The notes beneath the pieces were generated by a model. It did not search any database. It was not told where the DNA came from and saw nothing but the letters and a program-made list of their open reading frames with translations. Below are positions 51,785 to 59,873 of a stretch of 64,000 bases of DNA, one piece after another; the first letter of the stretch is position 1, and each line of letters starts with the position of its first letter. The position numbers were made by a program, and so were the translations under genes. The DNA lies in NCBI GenBank assembly GCA_942490885.1, contig CALNYT010000002.1:5084001-5148000 (forward strand). Direction: 5' to 3'. Source of the stretch: Oceanirhabdus sp942490885. Lineage in GTDB: Bacteria > Bacillota > Clostridia > Clostridiales > Clostridiaceae.

Positions 51785-51812
51785 TAAAAAAGCAGCCTCT
51801 TATGAAGCTGCA
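51785..51812 (-). terminator. Terminator of the rpsF-ssb-rpsR operon
   Basis: GCAGCTTC and GAGGCTGC pair around ATAA on the minus strand and are followed by a T-run. Confidence 0.85.
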
Positions 51813-51817
51813 ATATA

Positions 51818-52045
51818 TTATTCCATAGTGAATGGTAATAATGCTATGTTTCTAGCTCTCTTTATTGCTAAAGTAAGCATTCTTTGATGTTTAGCGCAGT
51901 TACCAGAGATTCTTCTTGGAAGAATTTTTCCTCTTTCGGTTATATATTTCTTTAAGATGTTAACATCTTTATAATCGATAGCTACAACTTTATCCATGCA
52001 GAATCCACAAACTTTTTTCTTTCTTCTACCTTTTCTAAGTGCCAT
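51818..52045 (-). CDS. rpsR: Ribosomal protein S18
   Basis: 75 residues. The basic N-terminus with CGFC, then IDYKDVNILKKYITERGKILPRRISGNCAKHQRMLTLAIKRARNIALLPF, is the S18 signature. It pairs with S6 on 16S rRNA. Third gene of the S6-Ssb-S18 operon. The Cys residues suggest the zinc-binding form of S18. Confidence 0.97.
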   Translation of the reverse strand: MALRKGRRKKKVCGFCMDKVVAIDYKDVNILKKYITERGKILPRRISGNCAKHQRMLTLAIKRARNIALLPFTME

Positions 52046-52071
52046 TTCCTACTTCCCTCCTTTATTAGAAA

Positions 52072-52518
52072 CTAAAATGGAATATCATCATCATCAACTG
52101 GAGTAACATCATTCCCATAATCAGGTTCTTTTTTGAAGGATGCGCTAGCATTGCTACTTTCGCCAAATCCTCCGCCAAAATCATTGTTATCCTCAGATGA
52201 CTGTCTTCCGCCTAAGAATTGAACTTCTTCTGCTACTATTTCAGTAACATATCTTTTCGTTCCATCTTTTGCATCATAGCTTCTAGTTTGAATTCTACCA
52301 CTAATGCCAATAAGTTTACCTTTGCTCATATAGTTAGCAGTATTTTCTGCTTGTTTACCCCAAACAACTATTGGGATAAAGTCTGCAGTAGGTTGCCCTT
52401 CACTTTTGAACCTTCTATCTACAGCAATACTAAACGTTGCTACAGCAGTTCCGTTTCCAGGAGTAAATTTTAATTCAGGATCTTTAGTCAATCTACCAAT
52501 TAAAACAACCTTATTCAC
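52072..52518 (-). CDS. ssb: Single-stranded DNA-binding protein
   Basis: 148 residues with an OB-fold (MNKVVLIGRLTKDPELKFTPGNGTAVATFSIAVDRRF), a Gly/Ser-rich linker (GGGFGESSNASAS) and the acidic tail DDDIPF that docks partner proteins. It lies between rpsF and rpsR as in most Firmicutes. Confidence 0.97.
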   Translation of the reverse strand: MNKVVLIGRLTKDPELKFTPGNGTAVATFSIAVDRRFKSEGQPTADFIPIVVWGKQAENTANYMSKGKLIGISGRIQTRSYDAKDGTKRYVTEIVAEEVQFLGGRQSSEDNNDFGGGFGESSNASASFKKEPDYGNDVTPVDDDDIPF

Positions 52519-52531
52519 AGCTTACACCACC

Positions 52532-52819
52532 TTATTTCTCGTCTTTAACGATAATATGTCTTATAACGCTGTCAGAAATTCTGAAATTTCTAGCTAACTC
52601 TTTAGGTAATTCTGAATCTGATTTGAAGTTTACTAAAGTATAAAAACCTTCGTTTACCTTTTTAATTGGGTAAGCTAATTTTCTTCTACCCCAAGTGTCA
52701 ACTTCAACGATTTCTCCACCATTCTTTTCAATGATGCCTTTGAACTTTTCAATATTAGCATTTATAGCTTCTTCATCTAAAGTAGGTCTTAACACGAAAA
52801 TAGTTTCATAAGATCTCAT
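52532..52819 (-). CDS. rpsF: Ribosomal protein S6
   Basis: 95 residues: MRSYETIFVLRPTLDEEAI at the start and WGRRKLAYPIKKVNEGFYTLVNF in the middle are hallmarks of S6. It forms a complex with S18 on 16S rRNA. First gene of the operon, with GGAGGTGA before the ATG and a probable S6:S18 leader further upstream. Confidence 0.97.
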   Translation of the reverse strand: MRSYETIFVLRPTLDEEAINANIEKFKGIIEKNGGEIVEVDTWGRRKLAYPIKKVNEGFYTLVNFKSDSELPKELARNFRISDSVIRHIIVKDEK

Positions 52820-52835
52820 TTTTATTTCACCTCCT

Positions 52836-52874
52836 CCCCTCGGACTAACGGCTGTAATTTATTACAGCAGGGAA
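52836..52874 (-). promoter_or_regulatory. Probable S6:S18-binding mRNA leader
   Basis: On the minus strand CCCT...AGGGG closes a structure containing the hairpin GCTGTAAT-AA-ATTACAGC followed by CCGTTAG. A CCG next to such a hairpin is the known S6:S18 recognition feature, by which the operon represses its own translation. It overlaps the region just before the rpsF ribosome binding site. Confidence 0.6.
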
Positions 52875-52932
52875 AATCACTTTAAAAGAATAACATTTTT
52901 CTTCAAAAAAAGCAAGTTATTTTTTGTAATTT

Positions 52933-53124
52933 CTACTCTTCTGCTTTTAGTAATATTTTCTTAATCTCTTTGTCAAACTTTATTTTTGGAATCATAACTA
53001 TTCTATTGCATTCTGTACACTTAATTTTTATATCTGCTCCTAGTCTAATTACTTTCCAACTATTTGCACCACAAGGATGACCTTTTTTCATCTCTACTAT
53101 ATCACCAAGCCCGTACTCTTTCAT
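52933..53124 (-). CDS. DUF951 family protein
   Basis: 63 residues from ATG 53124 (GGGGTGAT upstream; a longer in-frame start adds MIN). The sequence YGLGDIVEMKKGHPCGANSWKVIRLGADIKIKCTECNRIVMIPK is the DUF951 pattern, a small SH3-like protein with a Cys pair and a conserved HPCG. It is usually found near rpsF or ychF in Firmicutes. The function is unknown to me. Confidence 0.88.
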   Translation of the reverse strand: MKEYGLGDIVEMKKGHPCGANSWKVIRLGADIKIKCTECNRIVMIPKIKFDKEIKKILLKAEE

Positions 53125-53227
53125 ATTTATCACCCCAATACTTAATAATATACAAAAATTTATTTAACTAAAATTTTATGTAAAAATTGTTATAGAGAAA
53201 CATTACGACGTAAAACATACTAAAAAA

Positions 53228-53350
53228 TCGAGAATGGATAACGATGGATATTTTTCTTATTTTATCCAATGATAAAATATTGTAATTTAAAATACAAGGC
53301 TTCATCCTTGATAAAACGAGTAAACCATAATTGTCCAAGGAACAATAAAA
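53228..53350. mobile_element. MITE-like repeat, internal part
   Basis: Contains the family core: TTATTTTATCCAATGATAAAATATTGTAATTT, GGCTTCATCC...GATAAAACGAGTAAACC, ATTGTCCAAGGAACAATAAAAT. Only traces of the ends remain (TCGAGAATGGATAACGATGGAT). It lies between DUF951 and DUF3343 genes. Confidence 0.6.
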
Positions 53351-53611
53351 TTAAATATTACTTATATCAATAACAGTATACCTACTATTTTCAATTAAAT
53401 ATATATTGTTTATACTCATTTTTTCCTTTTTTATTTCCTCTTTAAATATTAACATATTCTCATGATTCATTTCTAAACTTATTCCACAGCTCATTGTTAT
53501 TTTCGTTGGTGTAGGCATTACTTTTACTTTTACATTTTTTTTATTAGCTATACTCTCACCCTTAATTGCATCATGTGTATTTTTAAATGTTATTAAATAA
53601 TTTTTATCCAT
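53351..53611 (-). CDS. DUF3343 protein (putative Se/S carrier-like)
   Basis: 86 residues with the DUF3343 layout: YLITFKNTHDAIKGESIA at the start (cf. FxSTHxALxxE), VKVMPTPTKITMSCGISLEM with a conserved Cys in the middle, and a helical end. Family members accompany YedF and selenium-related genes, and YedF is encoded 45 bases upstream in the same direction. A role as sulfur or selenium carrier is inferred from this pairing and the single conserved Cys. Confidence 0.8.
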   Translation of the reverse strand: MDKNYLITFKNTHDAIKGESIANKKNVKVKVMPTPTKITMSCGISLEMNHENMLIFKEEIKKEKMSINNIYLIENSRYTVIDISNI

Positions 53612-53656
53612 TTTTTCACCATCAAATTCCCTTAAACGTTAGTTTTTTTATTTAAA

Positions 53657-54244
53657 TCATATATTAATTATTTTATCTGAAGAGTTCATAGTTTCTACTA
53701 TATTGTACATGTTACTTATCTCTCCAATTTTTAACTTATTTTTAACTTTAAAATATTCTAGGCAAGTTCCACATACCTGAATTTTTGTTCCTTGATTTTC
53801 AAGTTTTTTTAGAGATTCAATAACATTTGACCCTTCAACCGCTAGTTGTACTCCTCCATTAAGCATTACTATATCCGTAGGTTTAACTTCACTTTCGCTT
53901 AAAGCAAATATATATCCCTTAATCAAAATTCTACCTAATTCTTCACTTCCCTGTCCCATTACATCTGATCCGATTACTATAGTAAACTTCTCATTATCTT
54001 TTATAGATTTTCTTTGTTCTTCAGATAATTCTTTAGTTATCTTAATTATGAACTTTCCTTCAGAATTTATAACATCATATTTCATATTTTGATTGTTTGC
54101 TAATTTTTCAATATTAGCCTTTGCTATTTCATTATCTACAATTACCTCAATAGTACCTTCTTGAATATATGATAACGCTTTCTTTGTATTTATAACAGGA
54201 ATAGGACAGTTTAATCCTGTGCAATCTATGATTTTATCTTTCAC
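53657..54244 (-). CDS. yedF: YedF-type protein (TusA-like plus DsrE-like), selenium/sulfur metabolism
   Basis: 195 residues. The N-terminal TusA-like domain has CTGLNCPIPVINTKKAL with the active Cys of the CPxP motif (about residue 13). The C-terminal part is DsrE-like (FTIVIGSDVMGQGSEELGRILIKGYIFALSE; VCGTCLEYFKV). This two-domain form is the selenium-metabolism YedF family. It is divergent from a cysteine desulfurase-like gene and next to DUF3343, so a sulfur or selenium transfer route is likely. Confidence 0.88.
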   Translation of the reverse strand: MKDKIIDCTGLNCPIPVINTKKALSYIQEGTIEVIVDNEIAKANIEKLANNQNMKYDVINSEGKFIIKITKELSEEQRKSIKDNEKFTIVIGSDVMGQGSEELGRILIKGYIFALSESEVKPTDIVMLNGGVQLAVEGSNVIESLKKLENQGTKIQVCGTCLEYFKVKNKLKIGEISNMYNIVETMNSSDKIINI

Positions 54245-54464
54245 TCTAAATACCCCCCTTGGTTAATTAATTATTTCTATATTACCGATTATAATTTATA
54301 ATAATATTATACAATAAAATATTTTATATTCATAATGTGATTTATGTATTATTATTAAATTTCTTTATTATATTTTAATAAACATTTTCAATTATTAATC
54401 TTTTCTTTAATTAAATTAGATTAAAGGTATATTAAAAATAATTGATATAAAAAGGAGACGTCTT

Positions 54465-55619
54465 ATGAAACTTTATGCAAATAATGCAGCTACTTCTTTT
54501 CCTAAACCTAACTCAGTTATAACTGGTGTTACTAACTGTTTAAATAGTATCAGTAGTAATCCTGGTAGAAGTGCGTCTTTTTCAAATTTAGAAGGAAGTA
54601 GGATTGTATTTGAGTGTAGAGAGAATCTCTGTAAATTATTTAATTTTGATTCTCCTGAAAATATTATATTCACAAGTAATATTACTCACTCTCTAAATAT
54701 GCTCATCAATGGTTGTGTTCAAAAAGGATGGCATGTTATAACTACTTCAATGGAACACAATTCCGTCCTTAGACCACTTAATTATCTATATGAAAAAGGT
54801 ATTATTGAATTAGATATAATTCAATGTGATAAAAATGGTTATATCTCTCCTTCTACCTTTGAGAATCATATAAAACCTAATACTAAATTATTTGTATTAT
54901 CTCATAGTTCAAATATTATAGGATCTATTCAGCCAATTAAAGAAATTGGTGAAATTTGTAAAAGAAAATCGATATATCTTATAATTGATAGTGCCCAGAG
55001 TGCTGGTGTACTTGATATAAATCTTTCAGATACATATTTTAGTGCTCTTTGTTTTACTGGTCATAAATCACTATTGGGCCCTCAAGGAATAGGTGGATTT
55101 GTTATAACAGATGATTTCAATAAGGTTGTATCCCCAATTATTACTGGTGGAACTGGAAGTAGCTCTTCTGAAATCGTTCAACCAAGCTTTCTTCCTGATA
55201 AATTTGAAAGTGGAACTTTAAATACACCTGGAATTGCCGGCCTAAATGAAGGTGTTAAATTTATATTAAATACAAATATTAAAACTATTAGAGAACATGA
55301 AATTGATTTAAATAATGAACTTATTGAATCTTTACTAAATATGCCCTATATAGATTTTTATGGTTCCATTAATTCCAATTTGAGAACCTCAGCAGTTTCA
55401 ATAAATTCTCACAAACTTGATAATTCTTTATTTTCTTTTGAGTTAGATCATAAATATAGTATTGTCACAAGAAGTGGATTACATTGTGCCCCATTGGCTC
55501 ATAAAACTATTAATACTTATCCTCATGGAACTTTAAGGTTAAGCTTTGGATTCTTTAATGATTCAATTGATATAAAATACTGTATTGATTCCATATTTAA
55601 ATTACATAAATTTGAATAA
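54465..55619 (+). CDS. Class V aminotransferase / cysteine desulfurase family protein
   Basis: A PLP enzyme of 384 residues: YANNAATSFPKPNSV at the start, SLNMLINGC, the ASN-like SSNIIGSIQPI, IIDSAQSAG (PLP Asp), the PLP Lys in FTGHKSLLGPQGIGGF (about 203), and RSGLHCAPLAHKTI with the catalytic Cys (about 337). This is the NifS-like group often found with YedF (EF2568 type). It would release sulfur or selenium from cysteine or selenocysteine. AAAGGAGACG lies before ATG. It is divergent from yedF. Confidence 0.88.
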   Translation: MKLYANNAATSFPKPNSVITGVTNCLNSISSNPGRSASFSNLEGSRIVFECRENLCKLFNFDSPENIIFTSNITHSLNMLINGCVQKGWHVITTSMEHNSVLRPLNYLYEKGIIELDIIQCDKNGYISPSTFENHIKPNTKLFVLSHSSNIIGSIQPIKEIGEICKRKSIYLIIDSAQSAGVLDINLSDTYFSALCFTGHKSLLGPQGIGGFVITDDFNKVVSPIITGGTGSSSSEIVQPSFLPDKFESGTLNTPGIAGLNEGVKFILNTNIKTIREHEIDLNNELIESLLNMPYIDFYGSINSNLRTSAVSINSHKLDNSLFSFELDHKYSIVTRSGLHCAPLAHKTINTYPHGTLRLSFGFFNDSIDIKYCIDSIFKLHKFE

Positions 55620-55674
55620 ATTTGTATACAAACCTCCTTATCGGGAATACTTACAATAATAGGGAGGTTTGTTT

Positions 55675-56250
55675 ATGCACAAAAAGGAAATTATAAATTC
55701 TAATTCAAATAATTGTATTAATACTTTACGCGATTCAATTTCTAATTACATTAAACCTGTGGTGAAGAGTGGACGTCCCCTTGTTATTTTATGTATTGGT
55801 ACAGACAGATCTACAGGTGATAGTTTAGGCCCATTAGTCGGAGAAAAATTAAAATTCTTAGATCGTGATAATGTTTTTGTTTATGGAAATTTAAAAACAC
55901 CTGTTCACTCTAAGAATTTACAAGAAAATATAAATTTAATCTATTCTACTTATAATAATCCCTTTATAATTGCTATTGATGCATGCTTAGGTAGTATTCA
56001 AAGTATTGGTAGTATTTCTCTTCAAAATATACCATTACGACCTGGTGCGGCAATGAATAAGGATTTACCTCAAATAGGGGATATTAGTATTACAGGAATA
56101 GTTAATATATCCGGTGGTCTAGAATTTATGGTCCTTCAGAACACACGATTATATGTTGTTATGAAACTAGCTGATATAATTTCTAAAGGGGTCTACCACT
56201 CTATAATAAAAACTATAGGTGGGAAAAGTACTTCCTCTAATGTTATTTAA
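55675..56250 (+). CDS. yyaC: YyaC family sporulation protein
   Basis: 191 residues from ATG 55675, with GGGAGG nine bases upstream; a TTG at 55669 is less well placed. The sequence VILCIGTDRSTGDSLGPLVGEKL is the YyaC signature, related to the germination protease/hydrogenase maturase fold, followed by YGNLKTPVHSKNL and IAIDACLG. YyaC is made in sporulating Firmicutes and lies near parA/parB in many genomes. Its exact function is not established. This is one of the few signs of endospore formation in this window. Confidence 0.88.
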   Translation: MHKKEIINSNSNNCINTLRDSISNYIKPVVKSGRPLVILCIGTDRSTGDSLGPLVGEKLKFLDRDNVFVYGNLKTPVHSKNLQENINLIYSTYNNPFIIAIDACLGSIQSIGSISLQNIPLRPGAAMNKDLPQIGDISITGIVNISGGLEFMVLQNTRLYVVMKLADIISKGVYHSIIKTIGGKSTSSNVI

Positions 56251-56272
56251 AAAAAGCACGCGCTGCGTGCTT
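56250..56272 (-). terminator. Terminator of the parA-parB operon
   Basis: AAGCACGC and GCGTGCTT pair around a 3-base loop. On the minus strand a T-run follows; the hairpin lies just past parS and the parB stop. Confidence 0.8.
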
Positions 56273-56285
56273 ACCAAAGAGTTAA

Positions 56286-56301
56286 TGTTTCACGTGAAAC
56301 A
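56286..56301. promoter_or_regulatory. parS site 1 (ParB-binding)
   Basis: TGTTTCACGTGAAACA is a perfect match to the 16-base bacterial parS sequence. It is the centre of a 30-base perfect palindrome (56279-56308) that includes the parB stop codon. Confidence 0.95.
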
Positions 56302-57141
56302 TTAACTCAATATTTTCATTAATCTTTCTAAATCATCTATAGAATAATATTCTATCTCAATTTTCCCTTTGTTTTTACATTTACTCTTTAGAACAACTTT
56401 AGTTCCAAGTTTTTCTTCTAATTGATTTGAATAATCCTTTAAAAAAATAGAATAATCCTCTCTATCTTTCTTATTGCTTTTTTTCCCAAGTGTTTTTACC
56501 ATTCTTTCAATATCTCTAACACTTAACCCATCATCAATAATTTTTTGTGATATTTTATATTGAAGTTCCTTGTTCTCTAAACTTAACAACGCTCTTCCAT
56601 GACCTTCGGTTATAACTTTATCAATTAAATACTCTTGAACTCTACTATCTAATTGTAATAATCTTAATGTATTTGTTATTGAAGTTCTTGATTTTCCTAT
56701 TCGCTCACTTAACTCATCGTGTGTAAGAGAGAAATCCTCGATTAAACTCTTATATCCCAAAGCAACTTCAATAGAATTCAAATCTTCTCTTTGAATATTC
56801 TCAATTAAGGATAATTCTAAAACTTGCTTATCACTTTTTTTATCAACTACAACAATAGGTACTTCTTTTAATCTACACTTTTTAGCAGCTCTCCATCTTC
56901 TTTCTCCTGCTATAATTATATAATTTTCTCCATCTTTATATGTAATAAGAGGTTGAATTATTCCATGTTCTTTAATAGATTTAGATAATTGATCAACTTT
57001 TTCATCATCAAAGTTTTTTCTAGGTTGATCTTTATTAGGTTTAATTAATTGTATAGATACTAACCCTTCATTATTACCTGCTTCTGTACTATTCTCAGGT
57101 ATCAACGCTCCTAACCCTCTCCCAAGACCATGTTTTTTCAT
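56302..57141 (-). CDS. parB: Chromosome-partitioning protein ParB (Spo0J)
   Basis: Binds and spreads from parS, loads condensin at the origin, and uses CTP as substrate (family knowledge). 279 residues: the start MKKHGLGRGLGALIPENS; the ENYIIIAGERRWRAAK box (CTP-binding region); ENIQREDLNSIEVALGYKSLIEDF; a helix-turn-helix with LSERIGKSRTSITNTLRLLQL; and a C-terminal dimer domain. The start overlaps the parA stop by one base. Two parS sites lie close by. Confidence 0.97.
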   Translation of the reverse strand: MKKHGLGRGLGALIPENSTEAGNNEGLVSIQLIKPNKDQPRKNFDDEKVDQLSKSIKEHGIIQPLITYKDGENYIIIAGERRWRAAKKCRLKEVPIVVVDKKSDKQVLELSLIENIQREDLNSIEVALGYKSLIEDFSLTHDELSERIGKSRTSITNTLRLLQLDSRVQEYLIDKVITEGHGRALLSLENKELQYKISQKIIDDGLSVRDIERMVKTLGKKSNKKDREDYSIFLKDYSNQLEEKLGTKVVLKSKCKNKGKIEIEYYSIDDLERLMKILS

Positions 57142-57917
57142 TATATTTCTCCTTTATTTTTACTCAGAAATTCATTAGTTAAATCGCTAAAAGCTTCAGC
57201 ACCTTTGCATTTTCTATCATAAAGAACTACAGGTAGTCCAAAACTCGGAGCTTCCGCTAGTCTAATATTTCTTGGTATTACTGTATCATAAACTTTATCC
57301 TGAAAATATTTTTTTACCTCGTCTACAACTTCTGAACTTAATCTAGTTCTAGAATCATACATATTTAATAATACGCCTTCTATAGATAATTCTTGATTTA
57401 ATGATTTTTTTACTAAATTAATTGTATTTACAAGTTGTCCTACACCTTCAAGAGCATAAAATTCACACTGTATTGGAATTAGTACACTTTCACATGCTGT
57501 TAAAGCATTTATTGTTAAAAATCCTAAAGAAGGAGGACAGTCAATAAATATATAGTCGTAATCATTCTCAATTTCATTGATCTTTTCTTTAAGTATTACT
57601 TCTCTTTTACTTAACCCTATTAACTCAACTTCTGCACCAGCTAATTCCATTGTTGATGGAGCCAAGAAAAAATTACTTATTAACTCACTCTCTACTATAA
57701 CATCATTAAATTTAATATCTCTATTAGTAAGCAGATCATACATTGATCTATTAATTTTTCTTTTATCTATCCCTAAACCACTAGTAGTATTCCCTTGCGG
57801 GTCTATATCTATCACTAAAATTTTGAGTCCCATTAGAGCTAAATTAGCACAAAGATTTATATTTACTGTAGTTTTTCCTACCCCACCCTTTTGATTAAAA
57901 ATACATATTTTTTTCAT
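57141..57917 (-). CDS. parA: Chromosome-partitioning ATPase ParA (Soj)
   Basis: 258 residues with the deviant Walker A KGGVGKTTVNINLCANLA (signature Lys at the start of the loop), Walker B-like ILVIDIDPQGNTTSGLG, and the YDYIFIDCPPSLGFLT motif. It acts with ParB in origin segregation and regulates DnaA (known from Bacillus). It belongs to the parA-parB operon. Confidence 0.97.
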   Translation of the reverse strand: MKKICIFNQKGGVGKTTVNINLCANLALMGLKILVIDIDPQGNTTSGLGIDKRKINRSMYDLLTNRDIKFNDVIVESELISNFFLAPSTMELAGAEVELIGLSKREVILKEKINEIENDYDYIFIDCPPSLGFLTINALTACESVLIPIQCEFYALEGVGQLVNTINLVKKSLNQELSIEGVLLNMYDSRTRLSSEVVDEVKKYFQDKVYDTVIPRNIRLAEAPSFGLPVVLYDRKCKGAEAFSDLTNEFLSKNKGEI

Positions 57918-58209
57918 TAAACTTCCCCATCCTTATAGTGAAAACATTTAAGACCTTTTATTAGAAATTTTATATATTCATTTTTTGTATAGAGATTGCA
58001 AGTTAAAACTTTATTTATTCAAAGATTTTATTAACAATATTATACTATTAATAATTGAGTATTTATCTAACTTACCTTGGTTAAAATTACAAATAAACTA
58101 ATTGAATAAGTTAATTTTCAATATGGAATCTCTATATAGAGTCTTATATTTTAATTATATTATTTTTTCTAATATTTTGAAAGTAATTTTTTAAGTAAAT
58201 AGGTAATAA
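57918..58209. other. AT-rich gap between parA and noc
   Basis: About 290 bases without a gene. It must hold the parA promoter, but several AT-rich candidates are equally good. A 10-base inverted repeat (TATAGAGATT at 57988, AATCTCTATA at 58127) spans part of it. I see no DnaA-box cluster (TTATCCACA), so this is not an obvious oriC. Confidence 0.5.
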
Positions 58210-58243
58210 AAAAAGTAATGTTTCACGTGAAACATTACTTTTT
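58210..58243 (-). terminator. Terminator of noc built around a parS site
   Basis: The stem AAAAAGTAATGTTTCACG/CGTGAAACATTACTTTTT is perfectly complementary. A T-run follows on the minus strand, just past the noc stop. The parS at 58219-58234 forms its centre. Confidence 0.75.
58219..58234. promoter_or_regulatory. parS site 2 (ParB-binding)
   Basis: TGTTTCACGTGAAACA, identical to site 1, 1.9 kb away and on the other side of parA-parB. It is embedded in the hairpin after noc. Confidence 0.95.
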
Positions 58244-59014
58244 TGGTATTTTAACTACAATTTCTATTGAATCCTCTAATTCTTTACTTCGATAAGAAGC
58301 ACTTACTCCGAACTTATCAAAAGTTTGTTTTATAGTATTCATATAAATTCTTGGGGAGAAAATTCCCTTGATTTTCTTTTTGCCATCAGCTGCGATTTCT
58401 TGATTTTCTAATTTGTGAAGTTCGAATTTAATAAGTTCTTCAGTATTTTTAACATTCAATTCTTTATCAATTACTTTTTTTAGAACTTCTAATTGCAATT
58501 CTTCATTAGGTAATTTAAGTAATGCTCTTCCATGTCTCTCAGTTAAATCATTCTCTATTAGCATACCTCTTACAATTTTAGGTAGCTTTAGTATTCTTAA
58601 TTTATTTGCTATGGTTGATTGTTTTTTTCCAATCACTTCTGCCAATTGTGCTTGTGTATAATTATAATCTCTTAATAATTTACTATAAGCTTCAGCTTCT
58701 TCAATAAAATTCAAATCTTCCCTTTGAACATTTTCTAATAAAGCAACGAAAGCACTATCTTTCTCATTTAAATCCACAATAATCACTGGTACTTCTGTTA
58801 ATCCAATTAATTTCGCTGCTCTAAATCTTCTTTCTCCTGCAACTATTTCAAAAGTACTTTCATCAAATTCTCTTACTGAAATAGGTTGAATTATTCCATA
58901 AGCCTCAATTGATTGTGCTAATTCATTTAATGCATCATCTTTAAAAATTTGTCTTGGTTGACTTCTATTAGGAATAATTTTTTCAACACTTATATAACTT
59001 ACCGTTTTATCCAT
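58235..59014 (-). CDS. noc: ParB-family nucleoid occlusion protein (Noc-like)
   Basis: 259 residues from ATG 59014 (GAGGGATGG upstream; the longer start at 59062 adds unrelated residues). The protein has the ParB/Noc core: IPNRSQPRQIFKDDALNELAQSI, FEIVAGERRFRAAK (CTP box), ENVQREDLNFIEEAEAYSKLL and the helix-turn-helix QLAEVIGKKQSTIANKLRILKLP. A second ParB-like protein between rsmG and parA is Noc in Firmicutes, which stops division over the chromosome. Noc normally uses its own sites (NBS) rather than parS; the binding site of this one cannot be told from sequence. Confidence 0.85.
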   Translation of the reverse strand: MDKTVSYISVEKIIPNRSQPRQIFKDDALNELAQSIEAYGIIQPISVREFDESTFEIVAGERRFRAAKLIGLTEVPVIIVDLNEKDSAFVALLENVQREDLNFIEEAEAYSKLLRDYNYTQAQLAEVIGKKQSTIANKLRILKLPKIVRGMLIENDLTERHGRALLKLPNEELQLEVLKKVIDKELNVKNTEELIKFELHKLENQEIAADGKKKIKGIFSPRIYMNTIKQTFDKFGVSASYRSKELEDSIEIVVKIPKK

Positions 59015-59143
59015 AATTAACCATCCCTCTGATCTTTTTAACTCTTTAAGAGTTACCCTCATAAAACTTCCACTGCATTATATTTAATTCTATATATAAA
59101 CAAAAAATCCTCTTTTAAATATCTCAACTTCCATTTTTTATCA

Positions 59144-59863
59144 TTATTTTATTGGATTTTTAGTTACCATTCCTGCTTTTCTCGGATATTTTTTTGGAGT
59201 GACTTTTTTCTTTAAAATACAAACTAAATTATGATTTAAATCACTACCTTCAACAACCACATTATCAACAACCTTTATTTCTCCCCCTAAAACATTTATT
59301 GCCTTTTTTGCATCGTTTAATTCCTCTTCAACAGCTGGACCCTTCATAGCTAAAAATTTTCCATCTACCTTAACAAATGGAATACAAAACTCACTTAAGG
59401 AAGTTAAATTAGCTACTGCTCTAGAAACAGCATAATCATATTTTTCTCTATATTTAGGGTTTTGCCCAAAATCCTCAGCTCTTCCATGTATAGTTTCTAT
59501 ATTCTTAAGTTCTAGCTCTTCTATAACGATATTAAGAAATTTTATTCTTTTATTTAGAGAGTCTAATAAAGTTATTTCAATGTCAGGCAAAACAATTTTG
59601 AGAGGTATTCCTGGAAATCCACCCCCTGTACCAATATCAATAACTTTATTTCCTTGTTTAAGTCCATCATTTTTTAAAACTTTTATAGAATCTATAAAAT
59701 GTTTTTTTACTATCTCTTCATCATCAGTTATTGCTGTTAAATTAACTTTTTCATTCCACTCTTTGATAAGCTCTTTGTATTTCATAAATTTGTTATACAT
59801 ATCTTCATTAAATTTAATATCTACATCTTCACAAGCTTTTTCAAATAATTTATAGTATTCCAT
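59144..59863 (-). CDS. rsmG: 16S rRNA m7G methyltransferase
   Basis: 239 residues. It methylates G527 of 16S rRNA (E. coli numbering). The SAM-binding fold shows VIDIGTGGGFPGIPLKIVLP (about 70-90), TLLDSLNKRIKFL, and the RAVANLTSLSEF region. NLTAITDDEEIVKKHFIDS at the N-terminus is also a family hallmark. It is usual between mnmG and noc. Ten bases separate it from mnmG. Confidence 0.97.
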   Translation of the reverse strand: MEYYKLFEKACEDVDIKFNEDMYNKFMKYKELIKEWNEKVNLTAITDDEEIVKKHFIDSIKVLKNDGLKQGNKVIDIGTGGGFPGIPLKIVLPDIEITLLDSLNKRIKFLNIVIEELELKNIETIHGRAEDFGQNPKYREKYDYAVSRAVANLTSLSEFCIPFVKVDGKFLAMKGPAVEEELNDAKKAINVLGGEIKVVDNVVVEGSDLNHNLVCILKKKVTPKKYPRKAGMVTKNPIK

Positions 59864-59873
59864 AAATACGCCC

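Noticed and set aside
57918..58218. Replication origin in the gap between parA and noc
   Set aside because: No cluster of DnaA boxes (TTATCCACA) is visible; gene order places oriC beyond the right edge near dnaA.
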